Origin: Eonycteris spelaea
Taxonomy: Eukaryota > Chordata > Mammalia > Chiroptera > Pteropodidae
Reading direction: 5' to 3'
Length of the DNA: 64,000 nt
NCBI GenBank assembly: GCA_003508835.1
Contig: PUFA01000678.1
Location: 54,115-118,114, forward strand
The notes beneath the pieces were generated by a model, which did no database searches, was not told the DNA's origin, and was given only the letters and a program-made list of their open reading frames with translations. The position numbers and the translations under genes are program-made. Below are positions 49,229 to 59,729 of this stretch, one piece after another. Position 1 is the first letter of the stretch. The number at the start of each line of letters is the position of its first letter.

Positions 49229-49294
49229 AGAAAAGTGTAAATACGTAGAAAAGAGAGGAAAAGAAAAGTGTAAATACGTAGAAAAGAGAGGAAA
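49229..49294 (+). repeat. 33-bp perfect tandem duplication in leader
   Basis: Two identical 33-base units (49229-49261, 49262-49294), each containing GTGTAAATACGTAG and flanked by purine-rich arms, just upstream of the gag start. The absence of mismatches suggests a duplication younger than the LTR divergence, or one maintained by conversion. Confidence 0.9.
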
Positions 49295-49314
49295 GTCGAC
49301 TTAAATAAAGAAAT

Positions 49315-51030
49315 ATGGGAAATGGAAACGGCCGCATGCTTTTTGTACATATGCTTAAGAATATGCTCCGCGCTAGAGGAGCTAAGGCAGTTCATCAACA
49401 AATTGTGTAATTTTTAAGAATTTATAAAGAAAGTTTGTCCTTGGTTTCCTGAGGAGGAAACGGTGTATATAGGAACATGGAAAAAGGTGAGAGAAAAACT
49501 ACAAGATTATTATAATGCTCATGGGCCTGGCAAAGTGCCTGCAGATACTTTTAGCTTGTGGACTTTAATTAGAGATAGTTTAGATCCCAGGCATGAGAGG
49601 GATAAGGCTTGGGAAGGCCAGAAAGGGGAAGAAAAACGGGACAATATAGGAGATGTCCCGCCATTTGAAAAGGAGAATGAGACTAGACCTACTGCCCTGC
49701 CTGAGACGAGCTGCAGGAAACCTTGTGATCTAATGCTAACTAAAGAGAGAGAGGAGCCTTTGAGCCCCAGAGATGCAAAACAGTTGGAGGAAGAAGCCGC
49801 ACGGTTCCATAACTATGGAGGCTATTTCCCAGTTGTTGCGGCTGCTAGCTCTGATCATACGTCTAAGGAATCAGAAAAAGTTGTTCAGGGTTTGCAAACT
49901 GCTGTGCCAACAATTAACCTTACGGCTGGGAGGCTGGGAGAAAAACCTTAAAGTGCCTAGCAAAGATCCGTATCCCCCGCCTCCGTTCGAAGAACCACTG
50001 CTGGTCATTGCGGTTGTTAGGTAACCTCGAGGACCTTAGCCTCTTTCACCTTTACAAACTACGTTACATCAGGCTATAGAAAGAGGTGAGGATACACAGG
50101 GATTTCACTTAATGTGCCCTGTAACAGAACAGAGGCTCGAGATGAGGAGGGTCAGCCAGTTCGTCTGAAACGGTATAACCCCATCCCTTTTAAATCTATT
50201 AAAGAATTGAAATTGGCTTGTGCACATAATGGCCCCACTGCTCCTTACACTCAGGCTATGTTGGAAACGTTATCTTTAGAAGCCCTAACTCCAGCTGATT
50301 GGAAGAATTTGGCTCGAGCTTGTCTCACACCTGGGGATTTTTTGCTATGGAAATCAGAATATTGTGATCTATGTGAAAAAACAGCAGAATTGAATAGAAA
50401 TCAGAATCCCCCAATACTAACCACATATGAGATGTTGGCAGGAGAAGGCCAATATTGTGCGAATGATCAGCAATTAGGGTACGAAGGAGGAGCTTATGCA
50501 CAAATAAAGTGCTGCTGCGAAAAGGGCTTGGTATAAATTACCTGCTAATGGAAGGCAAACTGAAGATTTATCTAAGATAAGGCAAGGGCCAGACGAGCCG
50601 TTTCAGGATTTTGTGGCCAGGCTCATGGAGACGGCTAAAAGACTAATAGGAGAATCAGATGCAGGACTATCTTAGTAAAACAACTGGCTTATGAGAATGC
50701 TAATTCCGCATGTCAGGCCGCTCTCAGACCTCATAGGAGAAAGGAAATCTTGCGGACTATATTCGATTATGTTCTGATATTGGACCAGCATATACGCAGG
50801 GTCTAGCCATGGCCGCAGCATTACAAGGGAAAACAGTAAAAGAAGGTGATATTTCAACAAACTAGAAACAATCGAGGCAGATCTCTCCGCAGCCCTGGCT
50901 GTTTTTGAATGTCAGCAACCTGGGCATTTTGCTCGAAATTGTCCTCGAAACCGGTCCCACAGAAGCCTCCACCTCGCTCACCAGGACTATGTCCTCAATG
51001 CGGGAAGGGATGTTACGAAATTTTGCAACA
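49315..51030 (+). pseudogene. gag: gag remnant (matrix, capsid, nucleocapsid)
   Basis: Betaretrovirus-type Gag coding region, broken throughout. The start ATG (49315) is followed by a Gly codon, compatible with myristoylation, but a TAA at 49408-49410 ends the frame after 31 codons. The matrix part resumes in another frame (49440-49951, with 'WKKVREKLQDYY' and 'GPGKVPADTFSLW'), followed by a proline-rich linker shifted again (about 49950-50024). The capsid N-terminal domain occupies 50114-50536 ('PFKSIKELKLAC', 'GPTAPYTQAMLETL', 'LTPADWKNLARACL'). The frame then shifts near 50520, and the major homology region lies at about 50577-50640 ('QGPDEPFQDFV'). A C-x2-C zinc knuckle near 50900-50940 is disrupted by a single-base insertion in a T run at 50902-50906, and a second knuckle near 50990 lacks its histidine. 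The products would be viral structural proteins. None can be made from this copy. Confidence 0.85.
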
Positions 51031-51185
51031 GAAACTTACTCCTCAAAAAATAGAAATTAGGAGAGAAGCTCTCAATACTGTTAATAATTTTCAAAAAATT
51101 ATTGAGAGATATTAATTGGTTCTGTTCTTCCCTTTATCCTCACATGGCTTTAACTAATTTGTTCTCTATTTTAGAAGGCCCACTG
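51031..51185 (+). pseudogene. pol: pol scrap: RT thumb/connection
   Basis: A short piece with 'LTPQKIEIRREALNTVNNFQ' and, after a frameshift, 'INWF'-'LTNLFSILEGP' resembles the end of the RT thumb and the connection of betaretroviral Pol. It joins nucleocapsid sequence almost directly, so protease and the RT fingers and palm, with the catalytic aspartates, are deleted. Confidence 0.65.
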
Positions 51186-51189
51186 CATT

Positions 51190-51810
51190 GGATAGTCCAT
51201 TGGAAACTAACACCGCTGGTGGAAAAGGGAATTTACTTAAATATCTTTGTATTTTTGAAAGACACTCTTGTAGTCACAAACTTGCATTGCTCACGGTTCT
51301 AGCATTATGTGCGTGGTTAAAGTGTCTTTTCTCTAAATTGTAGAATTTAAAAACTTTTTATGATTTTCTTTTTCTTTTATTGGTTAATTAGTCTAAAACT
51401 TAGGACATTTTAGCATGGAGTCAACAGTGAAGATAACTTGATTTTGTATTGGAAATGAGAAAAGTAATGACTAAATTACAAATTTCAGTGCTTTTAAAGG
51501 TACCTTTCTGTTCCTGTTTCTGTTGACCGGTCACCAGGGGTCCGTGGAGAGACTGGACGCAGTCATATCTCCCGGACCATGGCCAGGCAGCGGGACGCCG
51601 CCTCCTGTGCCCTGTTGTCAAAGTCTGTTTATTGTCTTTAGTCTTGTCTAGGTGTAGGTGGCAAATTTCTCTAGGCCCACCTACACCCCAGTAATTGTCC
51701 TTGTCTGAGTGTCTGTTTTGTGTTTTTGTTTTGTGTTTTGCGCAAGCGTTAGAGGGGAAAAAACCAGAGTTCACAGAAGACACCCTTGGGGTGTCTCCTG
51801 CAACATTTCT
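51190..51810 (+). other. foreign or unassigned segment within pol
   Basis: About 600 bp that does not read as RNase H or integrase in any frame. The left half is AT-rich. The right half (51510-51800) is GC-rich with a T/G-rich 'GTGTCTGTTTTGTGTTTTTG' run. It holds two clean hairpins: 11-bp arms at 51651-51661/51677-51687, and 8-bp arms at 51778-51785/51789-51796. A 137-codon minus-strand frame (51421-51834) has no recognised domain. The composition recalls a gammaretroviral-type leader, which is inference only. Confidence 0.5.
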
Positions 51811-52085
51811 AAGAAGGATAAGCTTATAAAACAAAAAGGGGGAATATGGTATACCCGAGACAAAGGCTTAATAGAGCATTATATACTTTTTAAATTTTTA
51901 AATCAAGATGAACAAGGTAGCACAGCAGCTCATCGGCATTGGGTGAAACAGGCCAGTGAGCCTTTGTAGCAGCCAGTATACTACAAGGATTAACAGGGGA
52001 TTGGGTACTGAAATGGGGCCGAGGTTTTGCTTATATCTCTACAGGAACAGAGAAAGCTGCTCCTTATGATGATGCTGATAGGCCA
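51811..52085 (+). pseudogene. pol: pol remnant: integrase C-terminal region
   Basis: Starts with a KQKGGI-coding purine tract, then 'FLNQDEQGSTAAHRHW', as near the end of the retroviral integrase core. After a TAG (51967) and a frame change, 'WVLKWGRGFAYIST' resembles the C-terminal DNA-binding domain. The catalytic D,D-35-E core upstream is absent, so no integrase activity is possible. Confidence 0.7.
51828..51843 (+). other. central polypurine-tract-like sequence
   Basis: AAAACAAAAAGGGGGA inside the integrase remnant occupies the place where lentiviruses carry a central PPT (KGG-I coding). It closely resembles a plus-strand primer. Use in replication is inferred from position and sequence only. 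Confidence 0.45.
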
Positions 52086-53310
52086 TCTTCTGATGGTTGA
52101 AGGAGAGCTGTATTGGGCCTATGTACCTGATTCACCAATTGTGCATCTGTCCATTTGGGAAGACCCAGAAATTGTGGTGAGAGTAAATGACACACGCTGT
52201 TAGATCAGCCATCTTTGGGGCAGATGCAAGGAGTAAATGAACCAGGATTTAATTATACTGGAATGGGAGAAGGATTGCCCATCTGCTTTAGTAAGAACAA
52301 CACAAATCCTGGATTAGTCAGGTGGAACCAACGGGCACATTGGTTTATAGATTGAACCCCAGTTGGATAGTGGGACTATGGTGGACTGATGAGGAGTTTC
52401 CTCAAACTTGTGTGGAAGTTGGGCGCAGCGATGGGAGAGCTGCACCCTGTGGGATGGACTCCTCAGATAGCAGACACGAATGTAACAGCATGTGTTGTTA
52501 CTCCACCGCATGTGTTGTAGGTTGGTGAAATTAATATCAACATAGAAGGAAGGAGATTTAATGTTACATGTTATAACTGCAATTTAACTATTTCTTTTGT
52601 TCTGGAAGGAACTACTGTAACGGTTTTCATCAAATCTCTTTTGTGATGATTCCTGTTTATGTTACTGGGCCTTGGTATGCTGACCAGGGTCTCCAGGTGT
52701 TAGTCTCATACTGTGCAAACTGCTAATAATTTGTCTAAAAATGTTGCGATGGCTTTAAGGACCCAGGATAATATTGATAACAAGTTAGAACGGAAGCTCG
52801 ATGCATTATACAGTTTAGTTATGTATTTAGGAGATGGCATCCAAGGTCTAAAAGTGAGATCTCATTTGGAATGCCATGCAGCACATCAGTGGATTTGTGT
52901 TACTTCAAAAATTTATAATGAAACTCAACATGGATGGGATCACGTGCGCTCTCATCTTCGAGGGTCTGGCATGATGCTAACATGTCCTTAGATTTAATTC
53001 AACTGCATAGAGATTCAGGGGCTGCAGGAGGCTGGACCCCTTCAGTTTGATGCAGCTGAAGAGGCTTCAAAATTTTTACAACATCTAAAAGGCTTTTTAC
53101 CATCCTGGTCTCCTTTGGGTCATTTGCTCATTTTGGTTTTATCCTTGGCCTTTGTATAACTATAGGCCTATGTCTGCTTCCTCCTTTGATGAAATACTTA
53201 TTCAATTCCCTGCTAGAGATTCGGGCAGAGATGCATGGTCTCGGGTTCCAGGCTCAGGCTTAAGCCAGTTATATGTTGCATCTCCCATTTGCAGAGGCTG
53301 GTAGTCAAAG
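52086..53310 (+). pseudogene. env: env remnant (SU and TM)
   Basis: The surface-subunit part (52086-52690) is riddled with stops. 'VEGELYWAYVPD' and 'WEDPEIVVRVNDT' near its start and glycosylation-like N-x-T sites remain. The transmembrane part is best kept in the 92-codon frame 52713-52991. This contains a heptad-repeat region ('LSKNVAMALRTQDNIDNKL'), a Cys-containing loop ('ECHAAHQWICVTSKIYNET') and a following helix region. A hydrophobic membrane span is encoded near 53115-53190 but interrupted by stops, and a cytoplasmic-tail relic follows. The overall style is class II (betaretrovirus-like) Env. It is non-functional. Confidence 0.8.
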
Positions 53311-53472
53311 AAGAGTAAGAATCCTTCAGGGCTGGGACAGACCTAAGACAGGGCATGATTGCAAGACTTTCATGTGCCAATGACGAGTAAGGCCCAGACC
53401 TGTGGAGGATCGCCTAAGACAGGCACAGTCTATCTGCGCCATAGCTGGGAAAGCTTTGGCATTTTAATAAAT

Positions 53473-53486
53473 AAGAAAGGGGGAGA
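53473..53486 (+). other. 3' polypurine tract
   Basis: AAGAAAGGGGGAGA directly abuts the 3' LTR start, the normal place of the plus-strand primer. Confidence 0.9.
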
Positions 53487-53910
53487 TGTCAGGAGCCATT
53501 ATGAGACACCGAAGAAATCACATAGCTTATAGCCATAAAGCAGTTGCTGAGACAGTTTAAACAATGGTTCAAGGAAGCAGGGTGTTGACTTAAACATTAC
53601 TGACCCTGAAGGAGAGGTATGCCTCCTAAAGTAATCCTTTTAAGATAGTGGAATGTTTTACAGAAAGCAAGGATGTTTGTACCCTGAGGGAAGGATGTAT
53701 TGGAACTGATGTAAATGTCCGCATTCCTATGGTAATGTACTCTGTGCCTTGCTATTGTGTTCAAAAAGAAAGTATATAAGGGCTATGCTAAATAAACTCG
53801 AGGCTGCAGCATTGACTGTATGCCCTCCTGAAGCGCTTCCCTGTCTTTTTTCCTTAGGCTTTGCCCCCCTCTTTTAGGTGCTGTTTGACTTTAGCTGGCT
53901 GGCTCCGGCA
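53487..53910 (+). repeat. 3' LTR
   Basis: 424 bp, TGTCAGGAGCC...TCCGGCA. It has an intact TATATAAG at 53773-53780 and AATAAA at 53791-53796. It carries an extra 'TAGCTTA'-like stretch near 53522 absent from the 5' LTR. Confidence 0.95.
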
Positions 53911-53916
53911 TCCCTC
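53911..53916 (+). repeat. right 6-bp target duplication
   Basis: TCCCTC, identical to 48664-48669. L1 sequence resumes immediately after. Confidence 0.95.
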
Positions 53917-55722
53917 CTAGCTTACAAGGTTTGTTCTGAGAAGTCTGATGATAATTTAATGGCTTTTCCTTTAGAGATTACTGTCTTTTTTCCTTTGGCT
54001 GCATTGAGAATTATTTCATTAATTTTTAATGAAGGAATAAATTAATTCTGTCATAAATTTTTCCCAATTTTATCATAAATTTTTCCCAATTTTAATATAA
54101 TGTTTCTTGGAGAAGGCCTTTTTGGGTTGAGTTAATTGAGTGTTCCTTTTGCTTCTTGAATTCAGAAATCCAGTTCTTTCCATAGATTTGGGAATTTCCC
54201 ATCAACCATTTGTTTGAATATTCACCCTGTTCCCTCTGTCCTCTCCTCTTCTGGTATATGCATTATTCTGATGTTGCTTTGCCTGATGGTGTCAGGTATT
54301 TCTTGTAGAGTTCTTTTATTTTTTTTTTCTGTCTCTCTCTCAAGTCTCCCTCTTCTTCCATCTGCATCATTTCCAGATTTCTCTCTTTGATATCACTCAT
54401 TCTTTTCTCCATCTGGTCAGCTCTGTTCCCTAGGCTTGCTATTTCATTCTTCATTTTGTAAGTTCTTTATTTCCAGTTCTATTTGGTTCTTTTTTAGAGT
54501 TTCAATCTCTGTAGTAAAGTATTCTCATTGTTCATTAATTTTGTTTCTATCTTATTAGAACTGTCTATCAGGATTTTCTTGCATCTTATTGAATTTTTTT
54601 CAGAGGAGCAATCTTGAATTCCGTCATCTAAATTGCATATTTCTATATATTTAAACTTATTTTCTGGAGATTTTTAATTTCTTTTTGAGCTACCTTGTCA
54701 CCTTGGTTGTTCATGGTGTTTGATGGACTATTTCTCTGCCTGAGCATTAATGGGAGTGCAATCTGTCTTTTAAAAAAATGTTTCAGAGTGATCTCTCTTT
54801 AGAAGATTGATAAGAAGAGGTTTTCTTTTGATTTCCAGAAGATGGCACCAAAGCCTCCTGCAGTGCTCAGGCCTGCTAGATACCTGCTTTAAGGTTAAGG
54901 ATGCCCTTTTTTTTTTTTCTCTTGAAGGGTGTGTATCTTTTCTGTGCCCAGGTCGACTCAGTCCCAGGGTTCCACTGCTGTGGCAGAATGTGAATGGTGT
55001 TGGGATTCCAAACCTCTGAAAAGGCCTTGAAGCCTTGGTACTACTCCCACTGTTAGGTGTATTGCTCTGCTACTTCTTTGTGAATCAGCCTGACTGATGG
55101 GGGTGGGGTAAATTGGGAGAGGTCAGCTTTGTGCATGACTGTTTTCCTTCCAGTGATGCTGAGTCAGGCTTCAGTTACTTTCCGTCTATATTGCCTCCCT
55201 TTTATCTGGGTCTGTTTCAGTTCTTGTTTGGAGCAGTTCCCTCTGGTTTGGTGCTCAGGCTGGGAGAGTACTGCAGGAGGAGGGTGTACTCTGGGATGGT
55301 GGAAGATGACAATCAGCTCTGTGACTCAGGTTTCTCTTCCTGGCAAAGATGGTTTGCTAAGACACAGTTGTCGCTCCTCCATGCTTGGTCTCTGCCCTGC
55401 TCCTTGGTCTTTGCTGTGTGGAATATGCTTATCTCTCAGGCAAGAATGTTGGGGCTTCAAAGGACCAGGAAACTCTCATGTTGTTTCTCTATCCTTTGTC
55501 CTGCCTGGAGCTCTGGACTGCTTTCTGCAGCACCTGACTCTGTCTCTCTGTTCCCCTGTCTCATGCGCCTTAATATTGCACCTTCTGATGTTCTCATGAG
55601 CAGGTTTTCAGACGTGCTTGTGTGCAGGATGTGTTATTTGTTTAAATGTAGGCGTTCAGCTCCTTATAGTTTCAAGGGGAGAGATCAGGGTAGAGTTCTC
55701 ACACCACCATGCTTCTGACATC
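53917..55722 (-). mobile_element. near full-length L1, 5' part (ORF2 start, ORF1, 5' UTR)
   Basis: Continuation of the L1 from 44890. Antisense ORF2 start and ORF1 occupy 53917-54760. A 63-codon minus-strand frame at 54263-54454 reads as the ORF1 coiled coil ('NEIASLGNRADQMEKRMSDI'). A GC-richer 5' UTR (54800-55722) ends at 'CACCATGCTTCTGACATC', which reads on the minus strand as the 5' end. A local tandem duplication of TCATAAATTTTTCCCAATTTT lies at about 54050-54092. Without the provirus the element measures about 5.6 kb. Confidence 0.85.
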
Positions 55723-58700
55723 TACTTAGTCTTTAAATAGAGAATTTCTACTAATTGCACTTAAGGTCACATATGGTGGATTCTGGATTGCTGATGTTGA
55801 TTGAGTGACTCCCTGGAGACACAAAGTCATTAAAGCCTTCCCTCCTCTTATTTGCCTGGAAATTCCATGTCTTTGGCTGGGAACAGCCATGTGTTTTTTA
55901 GAGTTATATGCTCTATTGAATTTAGGGGCACTGCTTTTTTCTTGAAAATGCTATTTTTTCTTTGTAAACTATTGCAGTGTTCATGTTTGTTTCTTGTCTT
56001 TGTTTAAGTTTTACAGATGAGGGCCTGTTTTTGTGTCTCAGCCCTACGGAATTTGCTTGTTGCTAAGAAGCTGAACCTGTCGCAATAGATCTTCCAAGAG
56101 CCCAAAGAAATCATACCTCAATTCTGACTGACCCATGCCTTAGTGAGACCCCCCCCCCTACTGGCTGCAGCAGAGGAGAGTGAGAGAAGTCAGAAAGAAG
56201 ATATACTTTGGTAGTTAATAGGGAGAAAAAGAAGGCAAAATAGTTTTATTAGAATTTATTTTCTCTGTTGGGGCACGCAGGGAATTCAGAAGAGTTGGAG
56301 TGGGGATTCAATGTTAAATTCTATAGATAATAGAAAATTTGATGAGTTTTGTTTAACTCATTAAACAACATTATTGATGCCTAGTGTATTAAGAACTGGA
56401 ACTATATGGTATTATCTGGTACATAACAACATAAATCTTTTTAGTAAGTTTGGTTAGAAAGGACTTGAGTGGTATAACTGCTCATTTTATTGGTCCTGGG
56501 TGAGACAATTGAGCAGTGGCCAAGATTGGGAAAGTGGCTTCATGAGAATGCAAGCAGGACTTTACCTTGCTGATTTCCTCCCTTGAGAGGCACAGCTATT
56601 CTGGTTGTCTGAAAGACCATTGTACGACTCTCTTAAAGAATCACAGTGTTTAGGGGAGTGTTAGCTCTACACTCTAGCCCTCAGCCTCAATCACTTTCAT
56701 TTCAAGTCCCTTTCCAGTCAAGAGTGGATAAAAAGCAAAATGGAGTCCAAGGACAGATATTGTGCTTCTCTTGGGAAGAGTAATGTGATTTAAAATAGAC
56801 TGACTGGTACCGGAACTCTTGTGAATGCCCTCAGCCCCTTGTCTTTCACTTGGTATGTTCTTTGTGGGCTCTCTACTACCCCGAGGCAGATGCTACAAGC
56901 AAGAAAGAAGTCAGGGTAGTGACCAGGGGATGGAAAGTTAGATCAGCCTCCAGTGTACAAAAGATGTCCTCAAGTTTCCCTCATAAGATCCCAGCTCACC
57001 AAGTTCAACCTTTGTCAGGTTTTTTTTCTGATTTTAACTAGTAATAAAGCATGTGCACTTGCCTGCTGTGTCTTCTATGTAGTATGAATCTTAGGGAAGT
57101 TTGCTCAGAGGTGGCAGCTTAAATCTGCAACTTTTTTTTTTTTTGTTACACTGAAGCAAAGGATATTTCAAAATCATTCACTATTGAAGGGCCTCTCTTC
57201 CTGATAAGTACCAAAGAATGGGCTGGGGAGGGACTTTTATGGAGCCTTCAGTTCATTGTGATCATTCCTGGTATTCTCATTGTCCAAGTTCGCATGGTCA
57301 CTTGAAGGTGTACATGTCTACTTCTCTAGGGCCAGTAGGGGTTGGAGGTATCTGCCAATGCTGGAGGCCCTGATGCCTAGGGTCCAACCCTCTATATTTT
57401 AACTTCTGGGGTCCTGGCAGAGAGTAAGGAGTACTTGGGTATCATAGCAGTATTCTCTTTCCTTTGTCTCTGTTTTATAAGCCACTCCTCTCTCCCTTAA
57501 CATCATTCAGACAAGATGATCAGGATTATAGACCACCAAATACAGGCTGGTAGTATAAGCTTACCCTGAGATAAAGAGGAAAAGATCTGGACACCTTGGA
57601 ATGGGTATGGAGGTATGGTGAGGTGAAGGATTGGTTGACAAAAATGATTCTGTTGTACCAGAAATCTCTCTTCTCTCAGATATGACTAACAGTGAGGGCC
57701 TTCATTACCTGGGATAGGAATACAGGAAAAGAAGAGAGCTCTTGTGGGGAACAAACACCTATTTTGAGGGGGTGGAGAGGATATACTATGATTTTTTTGT
57801 GGATCCTAATGTTCCTTGTACATTTGAAAAGATGGGCATGCACAGGTATTTTTCCTGCTGGGTATAAATTTAGTGCCAGCACCATAGAAAAAGAGTAAAA
57901 ATTGTGGTGGAGAAGAGTGTGAATCAGACCAGGCAGCAGCTTTTGCTATTACCGATGTAAGGTGGTCCAGTACTTGTAGGCACTTAACGAAAATGGTGGT
58001 GATGGAGGCGGGATATGGGTATTTCTGAGCAAGAAAGGGCAGGGGAGATGTGAATAGGCATTTGCGATCCTGTGGCAAGCCTTAGAGCAAGAGAGCAAAA
58101 TTCTGTGTAGAGGATCATAGCAATATTCTCATCCACTACACCTCTTCACCATTTCTTCACTTTATACCCGCTACTGGACCCTATGCAGGAGCAGTGCCTT
58201 TAAACTCCCGTTTCCATTTTCACAATTAATGTGCCACTTATTTAACTTTCACTCCCACTAGCAAAAGTGGAATCAGAAGTGGCTGTGGGAGCATCAGCAG
58301 CTACTATAGGGACAAGTGTGGATGGAAAAAGTTCCTGTGGTAGGCAAAGGGAGGCAGCAAGTAGCCTTGGTGGCAGAAGGGACAGGAACAAAGGGCTCTG
58401 CATTCCTCTATATGCTCAAGGTTGAAAGAATTGTGTCTGGGAAAGACCAAAATACTGGAATGGTGAAAGTGGTAAAAATGATTATTTGTGGGATAAATCC
58501 ATGCTTCAAATGAAGGAGATGTCTGACTTTGGACAGGAGATTTGTCTTCTGATGAACCAGTCCTCTTCGATTTCAGAAATGTAAGAGAGAACCAAGGAGA
58601 TCTGAAACAGAAGAGATCAATTTTATGAGTATGTCTCTGTTTATAAATGTAGTTATAAATTTAGTTTAATTTTACTTTAGAAAAATTATAAAACATAGAA

Positions 58701-58841
58701 AAAAAAGAAAACAAAGCTTTAAACATAATTGACCCTTAAAGGTACCACTGTTTATATTTTCATATATTTAATTCCATATATGTACACACAGATAGGCATG
58801 ATAGTTTTTTAAAACATCCTGTGCATAATGATTTATGGCTT
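55723..58841. other. unassigned DNA, some LTR-like parts
   Basis: About 3.1 kb with no gene that I recognise. 'AGTTTTATTAGAATTTATTTTC' near 56243 and a C9 run near 56150 hint at an antisense LTR at about 56090-56720. 56840-57040 and 58260-58500 are of mixed GC, with short frames lacking known domains. A T12 run lies at 57131-57144. Confidence 0.3.
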
Positions 58842-58995
58842 TTTTTTTATTGTGGTAAAATAATACAAGATCTATCCTCAACAAAATTTTAACTGTAAGA
58901 TTTAACTACATTGTTAATTATAAAATGATGTTGTACAGGAGGTCTATGAAACTTTTTCATCTAGCATAATTGAAATTTTATACCTATGGTCTTAT
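58842..58995 (-). mobile_element. L1M 3' end fragment
   Basis: Antisense old L1 3' end: 'TTTTTTTTATTGTGGTAAAAT', 'CAACAAAATTTTAACTGTAAG', 'AACTTTTTCATCTAGCATAAT', 'TTGAAATTTTATACC'. Confidence 0.6.
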
Positions 58996-59729
58996 TTTCA
59001 ATTAATATAATATATGTATTTTTATTATTTTTTTTTTATTTTACACTTGGGTGACCCAAGTGCTGGAGGTTTCTCATCCTAGGCTTGTTGGTAATGAGTC
59101 TGTCTCACACACCTTCAAGCAAACCAAAATCCTTAATGAACCTAGCATCCCCTCTTCCCTTGAAGTCACAGTGCAGCCCCTCATTACAGGGGCTGTGACC
59201 AGGTATCCAGAACTGGGCTTCTGCCCAAAGGCTGTGCAGGGATATACCACAGAAACCAGAACTGATGAGTGAGCTATACATACAATATAGATCAATAAAT
59301 TCACAGATAGCATCTACAAAAAAGTAAATTTAAGCATGAGCCCCAATATAAGAGGCTGAAGGCAAATCACAACTACAAGACCTGAGCAATGTGTGAAGGA
59401 GCAAGCATAGAGAAATAATGAATTGATCACCTGACAGACCCAAAACTAGGAAAACACTAAAGCATTTTACAGCCAACATAATGAATTCTCAAAATTGTAG
59501 CCAAAATTCCCTTACATGATGAACCCACAGAGAGGAGAGATGTCATTCTGCTCCTTATTCTCTTTTTCTTTATAATAACTTCATTTGAATTTTTCTTTTA
59601 TCATTTTCTGTTACTTATTTTTAAATGAAACTAATTTTTCTGAACTTTGTAGGAGGCATAGTTCAGCAGAGCTTTTCTAACATCTTAAAGCTCCATCTGT
59701 TTTTGTGTGGTCTTCAAAAAGCACCTTGT
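58996..59729. other. unassigned DNA with 73-codon frame
   Basis: 59051-59272 holds a plus-strand frame of 73 codons (start MTQVLEVSHP) in a locally GC-richer patch, overlapped by a 79-codon minus-strand frame. I recognise no domain. It may be a fragment of a processed sequence or chance. Confidence 0.25.

Larger units (their letters stand above)
48670..53910 (+). mobile_element. defective betaretrovirus-like provirus (class II ERV)
   Basis: A 5.2-kb provirus bounded by two LTRs and perfect TCCCTC duplications, inserted in the opposite orientation into an L1. The order is LTR, PBS, splice donor, gag remnants, RT-connection scrap, about 600 bp of unassigned sequence, integrase C-terminus, env remnants, PPT, LTR. 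Betaretroviral affinity rests on the 6-bp duplication, the matrix and capsid character, the MHR, the integrase tail and the TM ectodomain. Protease and most of RT, RNase H and integrase are missing. Every reading frame is broken by stops or shifts, so the element is non-coding. Confidence 0.9.

Noticed and set aside
49062..49401. Overlapping minus-strand frames (82-91 codons) at the proviral leader
   Set aside because: Their Phe/Leu/Ser repeats come from the antisense of the purine-rich 33-bp duplication; no independent evidence.
51421..51834. 137-codon minus-strand frame in the provirus
   Set aside because: It runs opposite to the provirus, crosses from the unassigned segment into integrase sequence, and has no recognised domain.
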